Source: CG2-30-58-95 sp964618215 (GTDB lineage Bacteria; Chloroflexota; Anaerolineae; Anaerolineales; Villigracilaceae). From it: a DNA stretch of 64,000 bases. The DNA is taken from contig CAZTZE010000022.1 in the NCBI GenBank assembly GCA_964618215.1, positions 1-64,000 of the forward strand, read 5' to 3'. This document shows positions 15,625 to 22,589 of the stretch, in pieces. The stretch's first letter is position 1. The number at the start of each line of letters is the position of its first letter. A program made the translations under genes and the position numbers. The notes beneath the pieces are model-generated. The model was not told the DNA's origin. It searched no databases and was given only the letters and a program-made list of their open reading frames with translations.

Positions 15625-15700
15625 CAGTGATTAGTGGTCAGTCATCAGTAATCAGTGATCAGTACTGATAACTGTTGACTGATGACTGATAACTGGCACT
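15625..15700 (+). repeat. Low-complexity inverted repeat in the rplQ-truA spacer
   Basis: The whole 77-nt gap is built from cagt/gatc-rich words. Arm 15640-15656 pairs with 15671-15687 at 15 of 17 positions and the pairing extends outward with further mismatches, giving one long hairpin around a palindromic loop. There is no T-run. It resembles the spacers at 4460-4531 and 17396-17520 in kind but not in sequence. Confidence 0.6.
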
Positions 15701-16450
15701 ATGGAACGTTACCAGATTATCCTGGCTTACGATGGCACCGGCTTCTTAGGCAGCCAGCGGCAAGCGACAACCCGCCGCACGGTGCAGGTTGAGCTTGAAA
15801 AAGCCCTGCGGGCATTGGGCTGGAGTGGGCTAACGGTCTTCCTGGCCGGACGCACCGACACCGGCGTCCATGCCAGTGGTCAGGTGGCAGCGTTCGACTT
15901 CGAATGGCAGCATTCTCTCGAAGACTTGAACAATGCCCTGAACGCCAATTTGCCTGCGGATATGGCCGTCCGGGAGGTGGTTCTGGCGGCGGATAATTTC
16001 CATCCGCGCTTTGACGCCACATCCCGCCGTTACCGCTACCGGCTCTTCTGCCAAAGCGTGCGCGACCCGTTGCGGGAACGCTACGCCTGGCGGGTCTGGC
16101 CGCCCGTTTCAGACCTGCGACCGCTGGCGAAAATCTGGCCCGGCAGGCACGACTTCGCGGCCTTCGGTACACCGCCCAGGCGCGGAGGAAGCAGCCTGCG
16201 CAGCGTCTTTTCGGCGGAATGGCAACTGCAGGCCGACGAATGGAGCTTCGAGATTCAGGCAGATGCTTTCCTGTACCGTATGGTGCGCAGATTGGTTTTC
16301 GTCCAGGTGGCCGTCGGGCAGGGCAGACTTCCAGCGCAGGCATTGGCTCAAGCTCTGCAACGCAAGCCCGGGGTCCACAGTCTGCCGCCTGGCCTGGCTC
16401 CGCCAAATGGCCTGACGCTTGTGGAAGTCCGTTATGATAATCTGGTTTGA
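15701..16450 (+). CDS. truA: tRNA pseudouridine synthase A
   Basis: 249 residues. YQIILAYDGTGFLGSQRQ is the TruA start, and LAGRTDTGVHASGQVAAFD contains the catalytic aspartate in the GRTDxGVHA motif (about residue 53). PRFDATSRRYRYRLF and FLYRMVRRLVFVQVAVGQG complete the two-domain fold. The enzyme makes pseudouridine at positions 38-40 of tRNA anticodon arms. The ATG follows the hairpin spacer directly, with no clear purine-rich ribosome binding site. truA between rplQ and rplM is common in Firmicutes-like gene orders. Confidence 0.95.
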   Translation: MERYQIILAYDGTGFLGSQRQATTRRTVQVELEKALRALGWSGLTVFLAGRTDTGVHASGQVAAFDFEWQHSLEDLNNALNANLPADMAVREVVLAADNFHPRFDATSRRYRYRLFCQSVRDPLRERYAWRVWPPVSDLRPLAKIWPGRHDFAAFGTPPRRGGSSLRSVFSAEWQLQADEWSFEIQADAFLYRMVRRLVFVQVAVGQGRLPAQALAQALQRKPGVHSLPPGLAPPNGLTLVEVRYDNLV

Positions 16451-16459
16451 TTAATACTG

Positions 16460-16530
16460 TGGAATGCGACGGCGGAATACCCTGAAGAGGCACATCCGTC
16501 GCGGAGGCGGAAGCAGGCTTCCGCATTCCA
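16460..16530 (+). repeat. Nested inverted repeat in the truA-rplM spacer
   Basis: tggaatgcg (16460-16468) pairs perfectly with cgcattcca (16522-16530), and inside it gcgacgg (16466-16472) can pair with ccgtcgc (16496-16502). The 71-nt unit looks like a small dispersed hairpin element rather than a terminator since no T-run follows. Confidence 0.5.
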
Positions 16531-16552
16531 GAAATGAATCGGAGAGACGACA

Positions 16553-16981
16553 GTGCAAAAAACATATTATCCTAAGGCTGGCGAGATTGACCGCCAGTGG
16601 GTGTTGGTAGATGCCGCCGGTCAGACCCTGGGCCGTTTAGCGACTCAAATCGCCGGCTTATTGCTTGGCAAGCATAAACCCACCTTCACGCCAGGCGTTG
16701 AATTGGGCGATACCGTCGTCGTGATCAACGCCGCCAACGTGACCGTGACCGGTACGAAACTGGATGATAAAGTTTATTATCACCATTCGAATTACCCCGG
16801 CGGTTTGAAATCCATCACCCTGCGCGACCAGTTGCGCAAGCATCCCGATCGCGTAATCCGTTCGGCAGTATGGGGTATGCTGCCACATAACAAGATGGGC
16901 AAGCATGTCCTCAAACGGCTCAGGATTTTTGCCGGCGCCGAGCACCCACACACGGCGCAAGTCTCGCCGAAGGTTACCTAA
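16553..16981 (+). CDS. rplM: 50S ribosomal protein L13
   Basis: 142 residues from a GTG start with ggagag placed 6 nt upstream. YYPKAGEIDRQWVLVDAAGQ, TLGRLATQIAGLLLGKHKP and VWGMLPHNKMGKHVLKRL are L13 signatures. L13 is an early 50S assembly protein. rpsI follows after 18 nt, as almost everywhere in bacteria. Confidence 0.97.
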   Translation: MQKTYYPKAGEIDRQWVLVDAAGQTLGRLATQIAGLLLGKHKPTFTPGVELGDTVVVINAANVTVTGTKLDDKVYYHHSNYPGGLKSITLRDQLRKHPDRVIRSAVWGMLPHNKMGKHVLKRLRIFAGAEHPHTAQVSPKVT

Positions 16982-16999
16982 TAAAGCAGGAAGGAACTT

Positions 17000-17395
17000 A
17001 TGTCTGTTCAATATTACGAAGGTGTAGGACGCCGCAAGGAAAGTGTCGCCCGCGTGCGCTTGATGAGTGGTTCGGGCCAGTTCATCGTCAACGAGAAAGA
17101 GTTGCAGGCCTATTTCACCCGCCTGGGTGACGTTGAAACCATCCTGGCGCCGCTCAAGGCCGCCGGTCAGGATTTGGCTTCTTTCGACATTTCCATCCAC
17201 GTACTGGGTGGCGGTGTGAATGGCCAGACTGATTCGGTGCAGCTCGGCCTGGCGCGTGCTCTGGTCAAGATGAATGAGCAATGGGGCCCGATCATGCGCA
17301 AAGGCGGATTCATGACGCGTGACCCGCGCGTCAAGGAACGCAAGAAGCCCGGTCTCAAGCGTGCCCGCAAGGCGCCGACGTACACGAAGCGGTAA
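17000..17395 (+). CDS. rpsI: 30S ribosomal protein S9
   Basis: 131 residues. YYEGVGRRKESVARVRL and GGGVNGQTDSVQLGLARAL are followed by TRDPRVKERKKPGLKRAR and the basic tail KAPTYTKR, which touches the P-site tRNA anticodon loop. The gene closes the ribosomal cluster. The following 129 nt are a low-complexity spacer. Confidence 0.97.
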   Translation: MSVQYYEGVGRRKESVARVRLMSGSGQFIVNEKELQAYFTRLGDVETILAPLKAAGQDLASFDISIHVLGGGVNGQTDSVQLGLARALVKMNEQWGPIMRKGGFMTRDPRVKERKKPGLKRARKAPTYTKR

Positions 17396-17524
17396 AGACG
17401 TAAACAAGTAAACACGTAAACACGTAAACACGTAGAAAGTAAAACGTAATGTGTGCGGCGTAGACGTGAGACTCCTCTTACGTTTTACGTTTCACGCATT
17501 ACGCTTTTAATTTGGGAGCTACTT
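17396..17524 (+). repeat. Low-complexity spacer with acacgtaa repeats and inverted arms
   Basis: Several near-tandem copies of an acacgtaa word (17400-17435) lead into 17441-17455, which pairs with 17493-17507 at 13 of 15 positions. The tail tttaatttgggagc provides the ribosome binding site for the next gene. A weak terminator function after rpsI is possible but unproven. Confidence 0.5.
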
Positions 17525-18982
17525 ATGTCTGGTATAACCATCCTCGGCCTCGGCCCCGGCGACCCGGCAATGCTGACGCGCGAAGCCTGGGATGTGCTCA
17601 CTTCGGCGGACGAAATCTGGCTGCGTACCCGGCAGCATCCTGCCGTTGCTGGCTTGCCTCCTACGCTCAAGATTTATTCCTTCGATGAGCTGTATGAAAA
17701 GGGGGAATCTTTCGAGTCCGTTTATGCCGCTATTGTGGAGAAGGTGCTGGAATTGGGACAGCGCGAGCAGGGCGTGATCTACGCTGTGCCGGGCGACCCG
17801 TTTGTAGCCGAGGCGACCGGCCCCGAAATTGAGCGTCGTTGCCGGACCTCTGGCCTGCCGCTGAAAATCGTGAGCGGGATCTCGTTCCTCGAGCCGGTTT
17901 TTGCTGCCCTCGGCCTTGACCCGTATCCGCGCCTCGTTTTGATGGACGCTCTCGAACTGAGCCAGGCGCACGTCCCGGCCTTCCCGCCGGATATGCCCGC
18001 CCTGATCGCCCAAATTTATTCACAGATGGTGGCTGCCGAGGTCAAGATGACCCTCAACGCGGTCTACCCCGATGAGCATCCCGTCCGCCTGGTTCACGCC
18101 GCGGGGACGAAGGACGAAATCGTCGAAGACATCCAACTGTATGAAATTGATCGCAGTCAGCACATCGGCCTGTTGACCGTGCTTTACCTCCCGCCATTGG
18201 GCGAGGGTACTTCCTTCGAGGCTTTCCAGGAGATCGTCGCGCATCTGCGCGCGCCAGACGGCTGCTCCTGGGATCGCGAACAGACGCATCAATCCCTGCG
18301 CACGCATTTGTTGGAAGAGGCCTACGAAGTCATGACCGCGCTGGATGCTGAAGACCCGGCCAAGATGGCCGAGGAGTTCGGCGACCTGCTGCTGCAAATC
18401 GTCCTGAACGCCCAAATTGCCAGCGAAGAGGGCGAGTTCGGAATGGCAGAGGTGCTCAAAGGCATCTACGACAAGATCATCCGCCGCCATCCGCACGTGT
18501 TCGGCGATTTGAAGATAGAGGGCATCCAGGGCATTTTGCAGAATTGGGAGAAGCTCAAAGCGAGCGAGCGCGAGACGAATGGCGAGGCCGGGAAAGGCCT
18601 GTTGGATGGCGTCCCGCTGGCGCTGCCGGCCCTCATCCAGGCGCAGGAATACCAGGATCGCGCCGCCCGCGTCGGCTTCGACTGGCCGCAGATCGAGGGC
18701 GTGCTGGATAAGATCGCCGAGGAGATCCAGGAAGTGAAAGAGGCGACGAACGGCGAGGAATTGAGCGATGAGCTGGGCGACCTGTTCTTCGCGCTGGTCA
18801 ACCTGGCGCGCTGGAAGAAGGTGGATGCCGAGTCCGCTTTGCGGGCGACCAATTTGCGCTTCAAGCGGCGATTCGCTTATCTGGAGCAGAGGGCGCGGGA
18901 GCAGGGGAAGAAGGTGTCGGATATGTCGCTGGAGGAGATGGAGAAGCTGTGGCAAGAGGCGAAGCGGTATGATCGGTCGTAA
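17525..18982 (+). CDS. mazG: Tetrapyrrole methylase-MazG fusion (YabN-like nucleotide pyrophosphohydrolase)
   Basis: 485 residues from the ATG at 17525, which has gggag upstream; the frame is open back to 17453 through the repeat spacer. The N-terminal half (about 1-225) is a SAM-dependent tetrapyrrole methylase fold, seen in ILGLGPGDPAMLTREAWDVL and YAVPGDPFVAEATG. The C-terminal half has two MazG units: CSWDREQTHQSLRTHLLEE with EEFGDLLLQIVLNA, and AARVGFDWPQIEGVLDKI with ELSDELGDLFFALVNLARW. MazG hydrolyses nucleoside triphosphates to monophosphates and cleans nucleotide pools; the methylase part of such fusions has no known substrate. Its last 226 bp before the end are duplicated at 20283-20508. 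Confidence 0.93.
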   Translation: MSGITILGLGPGDPAMLTREAWDVLTSADEIWLRTRQHPAVAGLPPTLKIYSFDELYEKGESFESVYAAIVEKVLELGQREQGVIYAVPGDPFVAEATGPEIERRCRTSGLPLKIVSGISFLEPVFAALGLDPYPRLVLMDALELSQAHVPAFPPDMPALIAQIYSQMVAAEVKMTLNAVYPDEHPVRLVHAAGTKDEIVEDIQLYEIDRSQHIGLLTVLYLPPLGEGTSFEAFQEIVAHLRAPDGCSWDREQTHQSLRTHLLEEAYEVMTALDAEDPAKMAEEFGDLLLQIVLNAQIASEEGEFGMAEVLKGIYDKIIRRHPHVFGDLKIEGIQGILQNWEKLKASERETNGEAGKGLLDGVPLALPALIQAQEYQDRAARVGFDWPQIEGVLDKIAEEIQEVKEATNGEELSDELGDLFFALVNLARWKKVDAESALRATNLRFKRRFAYLEQRAREQGKKVSDMSLEEMEKLWQEAKRYDRS

Positions 18983-19000
18983 ATTCAGGGACAATTAATC

Positions 19001-20176
19001 ATGAAGAATAACTACACCATAGATATCCAAACCTCACGATTTCTGGATGTCATCCGAGGCATCAGCGCGATCATTGTAATGTTCTACCACGTTATCCTGA
19101 TTTATATCCTCCCGAAAGTGGGGTTGGGAGGTTATCTGGATGGCGTCGCTGAATTGCTCGCATCCTATGCTGTGATGGCCTTTTTCGTAATCAGCGGGTT
19201 TGTGATCACCATCAGCATCTTGAAAAACATCGAGCGTAATGACGGTCAATTCAAATTATCAGAATTCATGATTAGCCGTTTGGTCAGGTTGTATCCTCCT
19301 TTGATATTTTCTTTAGTTCTGACAATAGGCGTCTACGGCCTGATCCACACTTTTAACCTGCACGGAAGTGATACTTTCCGCCTCGCCGGAGACTTATTTG
19401 CGATCAGAGAGAAGGCCATTTTGGATTGGGATAATATCCTGTGGAGTTTGATTTTCTTGCAGGGTTTTTTCTCGAAAGAAGCTGCCCCGTCTTTAAATGG
19501 CCCCTTGTGGAGTCTGAGTTATGAATTCTGGTATTACATGGCGGCCATGTTTTTTACGAGCTGGCTGGTCAATAAGCGCCAATTCTGGGGCTGGTTATTA
19601 ATAATAGTCCTCCTCCCCTTGGTTTACATCGAACATCTCTTTTTCTTTCCATTTTTATCCACCTGGCTGGCTGGATCTGTCTGGGCGCTTCTGTACATTA
19701 AACGACAAATTATTGAAAAACAGTTTAAAGTTCTTTTCGGGCCAATAGTAGTTGGGATAACAGCCCTGGTAATATTTATTGTTTATAAAAATGACCATTT
19801 AGTTATTGCAAATCCCTATACTGATTCCTTGTCCATGATCACCCAATCCCTGATTTGCTGGTTGGGAATGTTGGTTGCAATGCGTTTTATCTTGTGGCAG
19901 GAGAGAAGATCATTCAACTTCTTCCGCGCGGATCAACTGGCGAAATTCTCCTATACCCTTTATGTGATCCACTTCCCACTCCTGATTCTCGGTTTTAGCT
20001 TTTTGCACCCGCTTTTACACCCATTGCACTGGCTGTATAGTGCTTTCACCGGTGTTCTTCTGGGATTGGTGATTATATTAATAAGCAGCAAGTTGGCGGC
20101 CTGGATAGAAAATAAAGCAACCATTTGGAAATATATCCGGCGATTGAAGAGTCTGCTGGGAGCAGGCAAGGCATAG
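19001..20176 (+). CDS. Membrane acyltransferase, acyltransferase-3 (OafA/YrhL-like) family
   Basis: 391 residues with about ten hydrophobic segments. RFLDVIRGISAIIVMFYHV carries the family Arg and His, VMAFFVISGFVITISI the second helix, and RLVRLYPPLIFSLVL and NGPLWSLSYEFWYY further conserved places. Members O-acylate cell-surface sugars or other extracytoplasmic acceptors; the substrate here cannot be told. The gene is visibly AT-richer than its neighbours, lies 18 nt after mazG, and is followed by a second copy of the mazG 3' end, so it looks inserted. Confidence 0.88.
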   Translation: MKNNYTIDIQTSRFLDVIRGISAIIVMFYHVILIYILPKVGLGGYLDGVAELLASYAVMAFFVISGFVITISILKNIERNDGQFKLSEFMISRLVRLYPPLIFSLVLTIGVYGLIHTFNLHGSDTFRLAGDLFAIREKAILDWDNILWSLIFLQGFFSKEAAPSLNGPLWSLSYEFWYYMAAMFFTSWLVNKRQFWGWLLIIVLLPLVYIEHLFFFPFLSTWLAGSVWALLYIKRQIIEKQFKVLFGPIVVGITALVIFIVYKNDHLVIANPYTDSLSMITQSLICWLGMLVAMRFILWQERRSFNFFRADQLAKFSYTLYVIHFPLLILGFSFLHPLLHPLHWLYSAFTGVLLGLVIILISSKLAAWIENKATIWKYIRRLKSLLGAGKA

Positions 20177-20191
20177 TAATCATTAGGGTGT

Positions 20192-20266
20192 GTTTCATTT
20201 CGGTTGAAAACGTCCCGCAGGTTGTTTGCAGATAATCAAATTCGGCATGATTCAACCTGCGGGACG
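20192..20266 (+). repeat. Dispersed repeat with 14-bp perfect inverted repeat
   Basis: cgtcccgcaggttg (20211-20224) and its exact complement (20253-20266) form a stem with a 28-nt loop. The 33 bp at 20192-20224 recur in reverse orientation at 63172-63204 with 31 of 33 identical, so this is a genome-dispersed element. It sits between the acyltransferase stop and the mazG fragment. Confidence 0.75.
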
Positions 20267-20282
20267 GTGATTTCCAAAAAGC

Positions 20283-20514
20283 GGCGACGAACGGCGAGGA
20301 ATTGAGCGATGAGCTGGGCGACTTGTTCTTCGCGCTGGTCAACCTGGCACGCTGGAAGAAAGTGGATGCCGAGTCCGCTTTGCATGCGACCCATTTGCGC
20401 TTCAAGCGGCGATTCGCTTATGTGGAGCAGGGGGCGCGGGAGCAAGGGAAGAAGGTATCGGAGTTGTCGCTGGAGGAGAGGGAGGGGCTGTGGCAAGAGG
20501 CGAAAAGGCAGTGA
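20283..20514 (+). pseudogene. Duplicated 3' fragment of mazG
   Basis: Bases 20283-20508 match 18742-18967 of mazG without gaps at 209 of 226 positions, and the reading frame is preserved through ELSDELGDLFFALVNLAR to a TGA at 20512-20514. There is no start codon in a sensible position and no ribosome binding site, so it is a fragment. It encodes only the last part of the second MazG unit. Together with the intact copy it forms direct repeats around the acyltransferase gene, which suggests that the insertion or a recombination event duplicated the target. Substitutions at many sites show that the event is not recent, or that the fragment came from a relative. Confidence 0.85.
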
Positions 20515-20729
20515 GCAGTGAACAGTGAGTAGTGAACAGTGAAAATAATACTCCCGCCGATTATTTCGCAGGAGGGATGTTTTAACCCGAGAGTTTGCGT
20601 TCGCGGTGAGGCGGGCGTGGACTCGCTTTGAGAGCAGGATTCTGCTGAGGCGTAGAAAAATTTCTCGAAAATGCCACAGAATCCCCACCCTCCGCTGCCT
20701 GCTGTATTAGCCTGCTTTTTGCCTTTCGC
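20515..20729. other. Non-coding gap with cagtgaa-type words
   Basis: The first 30 bases consist of gtgagcagtgaacagtga words similar in kind to the other low-complexity spacers. Nothing else recognisable was seen up to the stop of the minus-strand GNAT gene. Confidence 0.5.
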
Positions 20730-21692
20730 TCATTCCGTTTTCACGTACTCGAGATATTTATTCACTATCTTAAAGCCAATCGATTCATAGAGTCGTAACG
20801 CAGGCGTATTCGAATCGCCGGTAGAGACGCACACGCGGTCCATCCCACGCGCCTGCATCCGGCGCAAACCTTCGAGTAGCACGGCGCGCGTCAATCCTTG
20901 CCGGCGGTAAGCCGGACGCGCGCCGACCGGACCAAAATCACCGATCCGGTTGAGCGGGTCAATCCAGCCATTCACGTACGCGGCGATGACGCCATCCGGC
21001 GTGACTGCAACCACATCGAGATCGCGATTGTAACCGGGCAGCCGCATAAAGCGTGCGTAATCGTCGTCGCTGACATTGCCGACGGTCCACGGATGCCACA
21101 CCTCGCGCTGGGCTGCGGCACGGTTTGAAATTTCGCCGGCGTCTGCAACTGCGCGGGCTTGGTAACCGTCGGGTAACACTGATTTGGGAATCGGCTCATC
21201 CAACGAGCGCAGCATATTAACCTCGGAAAACTCGCCGCCGCGCCGGAACCCGTGTTGCTCCAGAAACGCAATTCGTTTTGCATTGTCCTGCCGAGCACCG
21301 GAAACAAAATTGCCGCTCCATCGTTGCGCGTCGCGCTTGCGGAGTTCGGTTAGACGCGTTTCTGCCCAGACAAGCGCCTCGGTCTCGATTCCGGACCATT
21401 CATACTCAGGCAACACCTGGCAGTCGAAAGATGGATCTTCGCCCAAAACCGCGTAGCCGACCAACTTGCCCTCATCATCGTGCCAGAGGCGAATGTGTTC
21501 TTGTGGATTCAAGTGGCAATCTACCATAAAAAATCCCCACGCCAATTCGCCGACATGCCAATAGTGCCAGTCATCGGTACGCGAACGCGCCTTCATCAGC
21601 AAACCCTGCATCTGCTGTAAGTCATGTTCGTTTTCGTAGAACCGGGATGTCAACGAGCGTCCGTGTGCGGTGGGATAGAGATCCGATTTCAA
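20730..21692 (-). CDS. Tandem GNAT-family N-acetyltransferase
   Basis: 320 residues. The start is a TTG, supported by GGAG 7 nt upstream; no ATG is suitable. The protein appears to hold two GNAT folds. The N-terminal one (about 15-165) is weak, with KLVGYAVLG and NAKRIAFLEQHGFRRG. The C-terminal one (about 175-318) is clear, with FGPVGARPAYRRQGLTRAVL as the acetyl-CoA pyrophosphate loop and NTPALRLYESIGFKIVNKY as the last motif. The double layout is like mycothiol synthase relatives, but the substrate is unknown. It is monocistronic on the minus strand with a good promoter at 21890-21917. Confidence 0.85.
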   Translation of the reverse strand: MKSDLYPTAHGRSLTSRFYENEHDLQQMQGLLMKARSRTDDWHYWHVGELAWGFFMVDCHLNPQEHIRLWHDDEGKLVGYAVLGEDPSFDCQVLPEYEWSGIETEALVWAETRLTELRKRDAQRWSGNFVSGARQDNAKRIAFLEQHGFRRGGEFSEVNMLRSLDEPIPKSVLPDGYQARAVADAGEISNRAAAQREVWHPWTVGNVSDDDYARFMRLPGYNRDLDVVAVTPDGVIAAYVNGWIDPLNRIGDFGPVGARPAYRRQGLTRAVLLEGLRRMQARGMDRVCVSTGDSNTPALRLYESIGFKIVNKYLEYVKTE

Positions 21693-21889
21693 TGGTTGTC
21701 TCCTACATTCGTTTCTTCACATGGGTATGCGCTTGATCGGCGGGCTAACTTGAATTCAATTGACAACCTTAACGTTAGGGCTTATATCTTGCCCATGTTA
21801 CTCTTTTGCGGTTTAGGTGGATATTATCATCGCCGCCCTGTCTCTAGCCGGCAGGAATTCAAACTTCATGCCACAAGAACATCCCCATC

Positions 21890-21917
21890 ATTATAGAATC
21901 TTTCCGCTGAAAGTCAA
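21890..21917 (-). promoter_or_regulatory. Sigma-70-like promoter for the GNAT gene
   Basis: On the minus strand ttgact (21917-21912) and a perfect tataat (21895-21890) are 16 nt apart. It points at the GNAT start about 200 nt away, implying a long untranslated leader. The remaining 21693-21982 gap shows nothing else recognisable. Confidence 0.5.
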
Positions 21918-21982
21918 GAAGCAATTGATCAGGTTTGTTCGTGAAATTCGTGTTCAAAAACTGTCAGGTAACTGGAAACGAT

Positions 21983-22516
21983 CTACTTGCAGGTGATCTT
22001 GTTCGGGTCCGGGTCGCGGCCCAGGGACCAGATGCGGTTGAATTCTTGAAGATAGAGCGCGGCGATATCTTTATTCTTGAGGATCACGACATTCTCGTTG
22101 TTAGCTTCATCGGCATTGGCAGTGAAATTCAACGAGCCGGTGACGACGATCTCGTTGTCAATGATGATCACCTTGTGGTGCATGAATTGGGGGTTGCCAT
22201 CCTGCCGGACGGGAAACTGGGCGCAAAATAGCGGGATCATTTCGCTGTATTGGGCATCGCTGCCGACCGTTTCGAAAACACCGCTCACCTCCACCCCGGC
22301 GCTGGCGCGCGCCAGCATCGCTGCGCCCAATTCGTCGTGTGTAAATGTGAAGGCCATGAAGTGGATGCTGGTTTGGGCGCTCTGGATATATGCGAGGATG
22401 TGAGCGATGGCATTGTCTTCCGGCGAGAAGAGAATCTGGATTGGTGTCCCGGCGATAGTTACATTTTGCTGGTCAACCGTGGAAGGTGACCGGCTGTTAA
22501 AATTCCCATTCCACAT
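21983..22516 (-). CDS. Phospholipase D-like (HKD) protein, probably 5'-truncated
   Basis: 177 residues if started at the ATG at 22516. One HKD motif is clear: MHHKVIIIDNEIVVTGSLNF, followed by NNENVVIL. The part from FSPEDNAIAHILAYIQSAQT through HFMAFTFTHDELGAAMLARA is the rest of one PLD half. Related proteins usually have two such halves, and MWNGNFNSRSP resembles the junction between halves. The frame stays open upstream to 22705, but that part runs into the divergent aarF start and has no PLD similarity, and no ribosome binding site precedes 22516. The best reading is a gene that lost its first half. A stand-alone single-HKD nuclease, which would dimerise, is the alternative. Confidence 0.65.
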   Translation of the reverse strand: MWNGNFNSRSPSTVDQQNVTIAGTPIQILFSPEDNAIAHILAYIQSAQTSIHFMAFTFTHDELGAAMLARASAGVEVSGVFETVGSDAQYSEMIPLFCAQFPVRQDGNPQFMHHKVIIIDNEIVVTGSLNFTANADEANNENVVILKNKDIAALYLQEFNRIWSLGRDPDPNKITCK

Positions 22517-22589
22517 ATTGGCCCATTTATATCTGTGAATTGACCGGGGGTGATACAATCGGGACGGGAAATTATCCACTGGAGGCTTC

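Noticed and set aside
18742..20508. mazG repeats as att sites of an integrative element
   Set aside because: They are 226 bp long, only about 92 percent identical, enclose no integrase and have no tRNA gene; simple duplication or recombination fits better.
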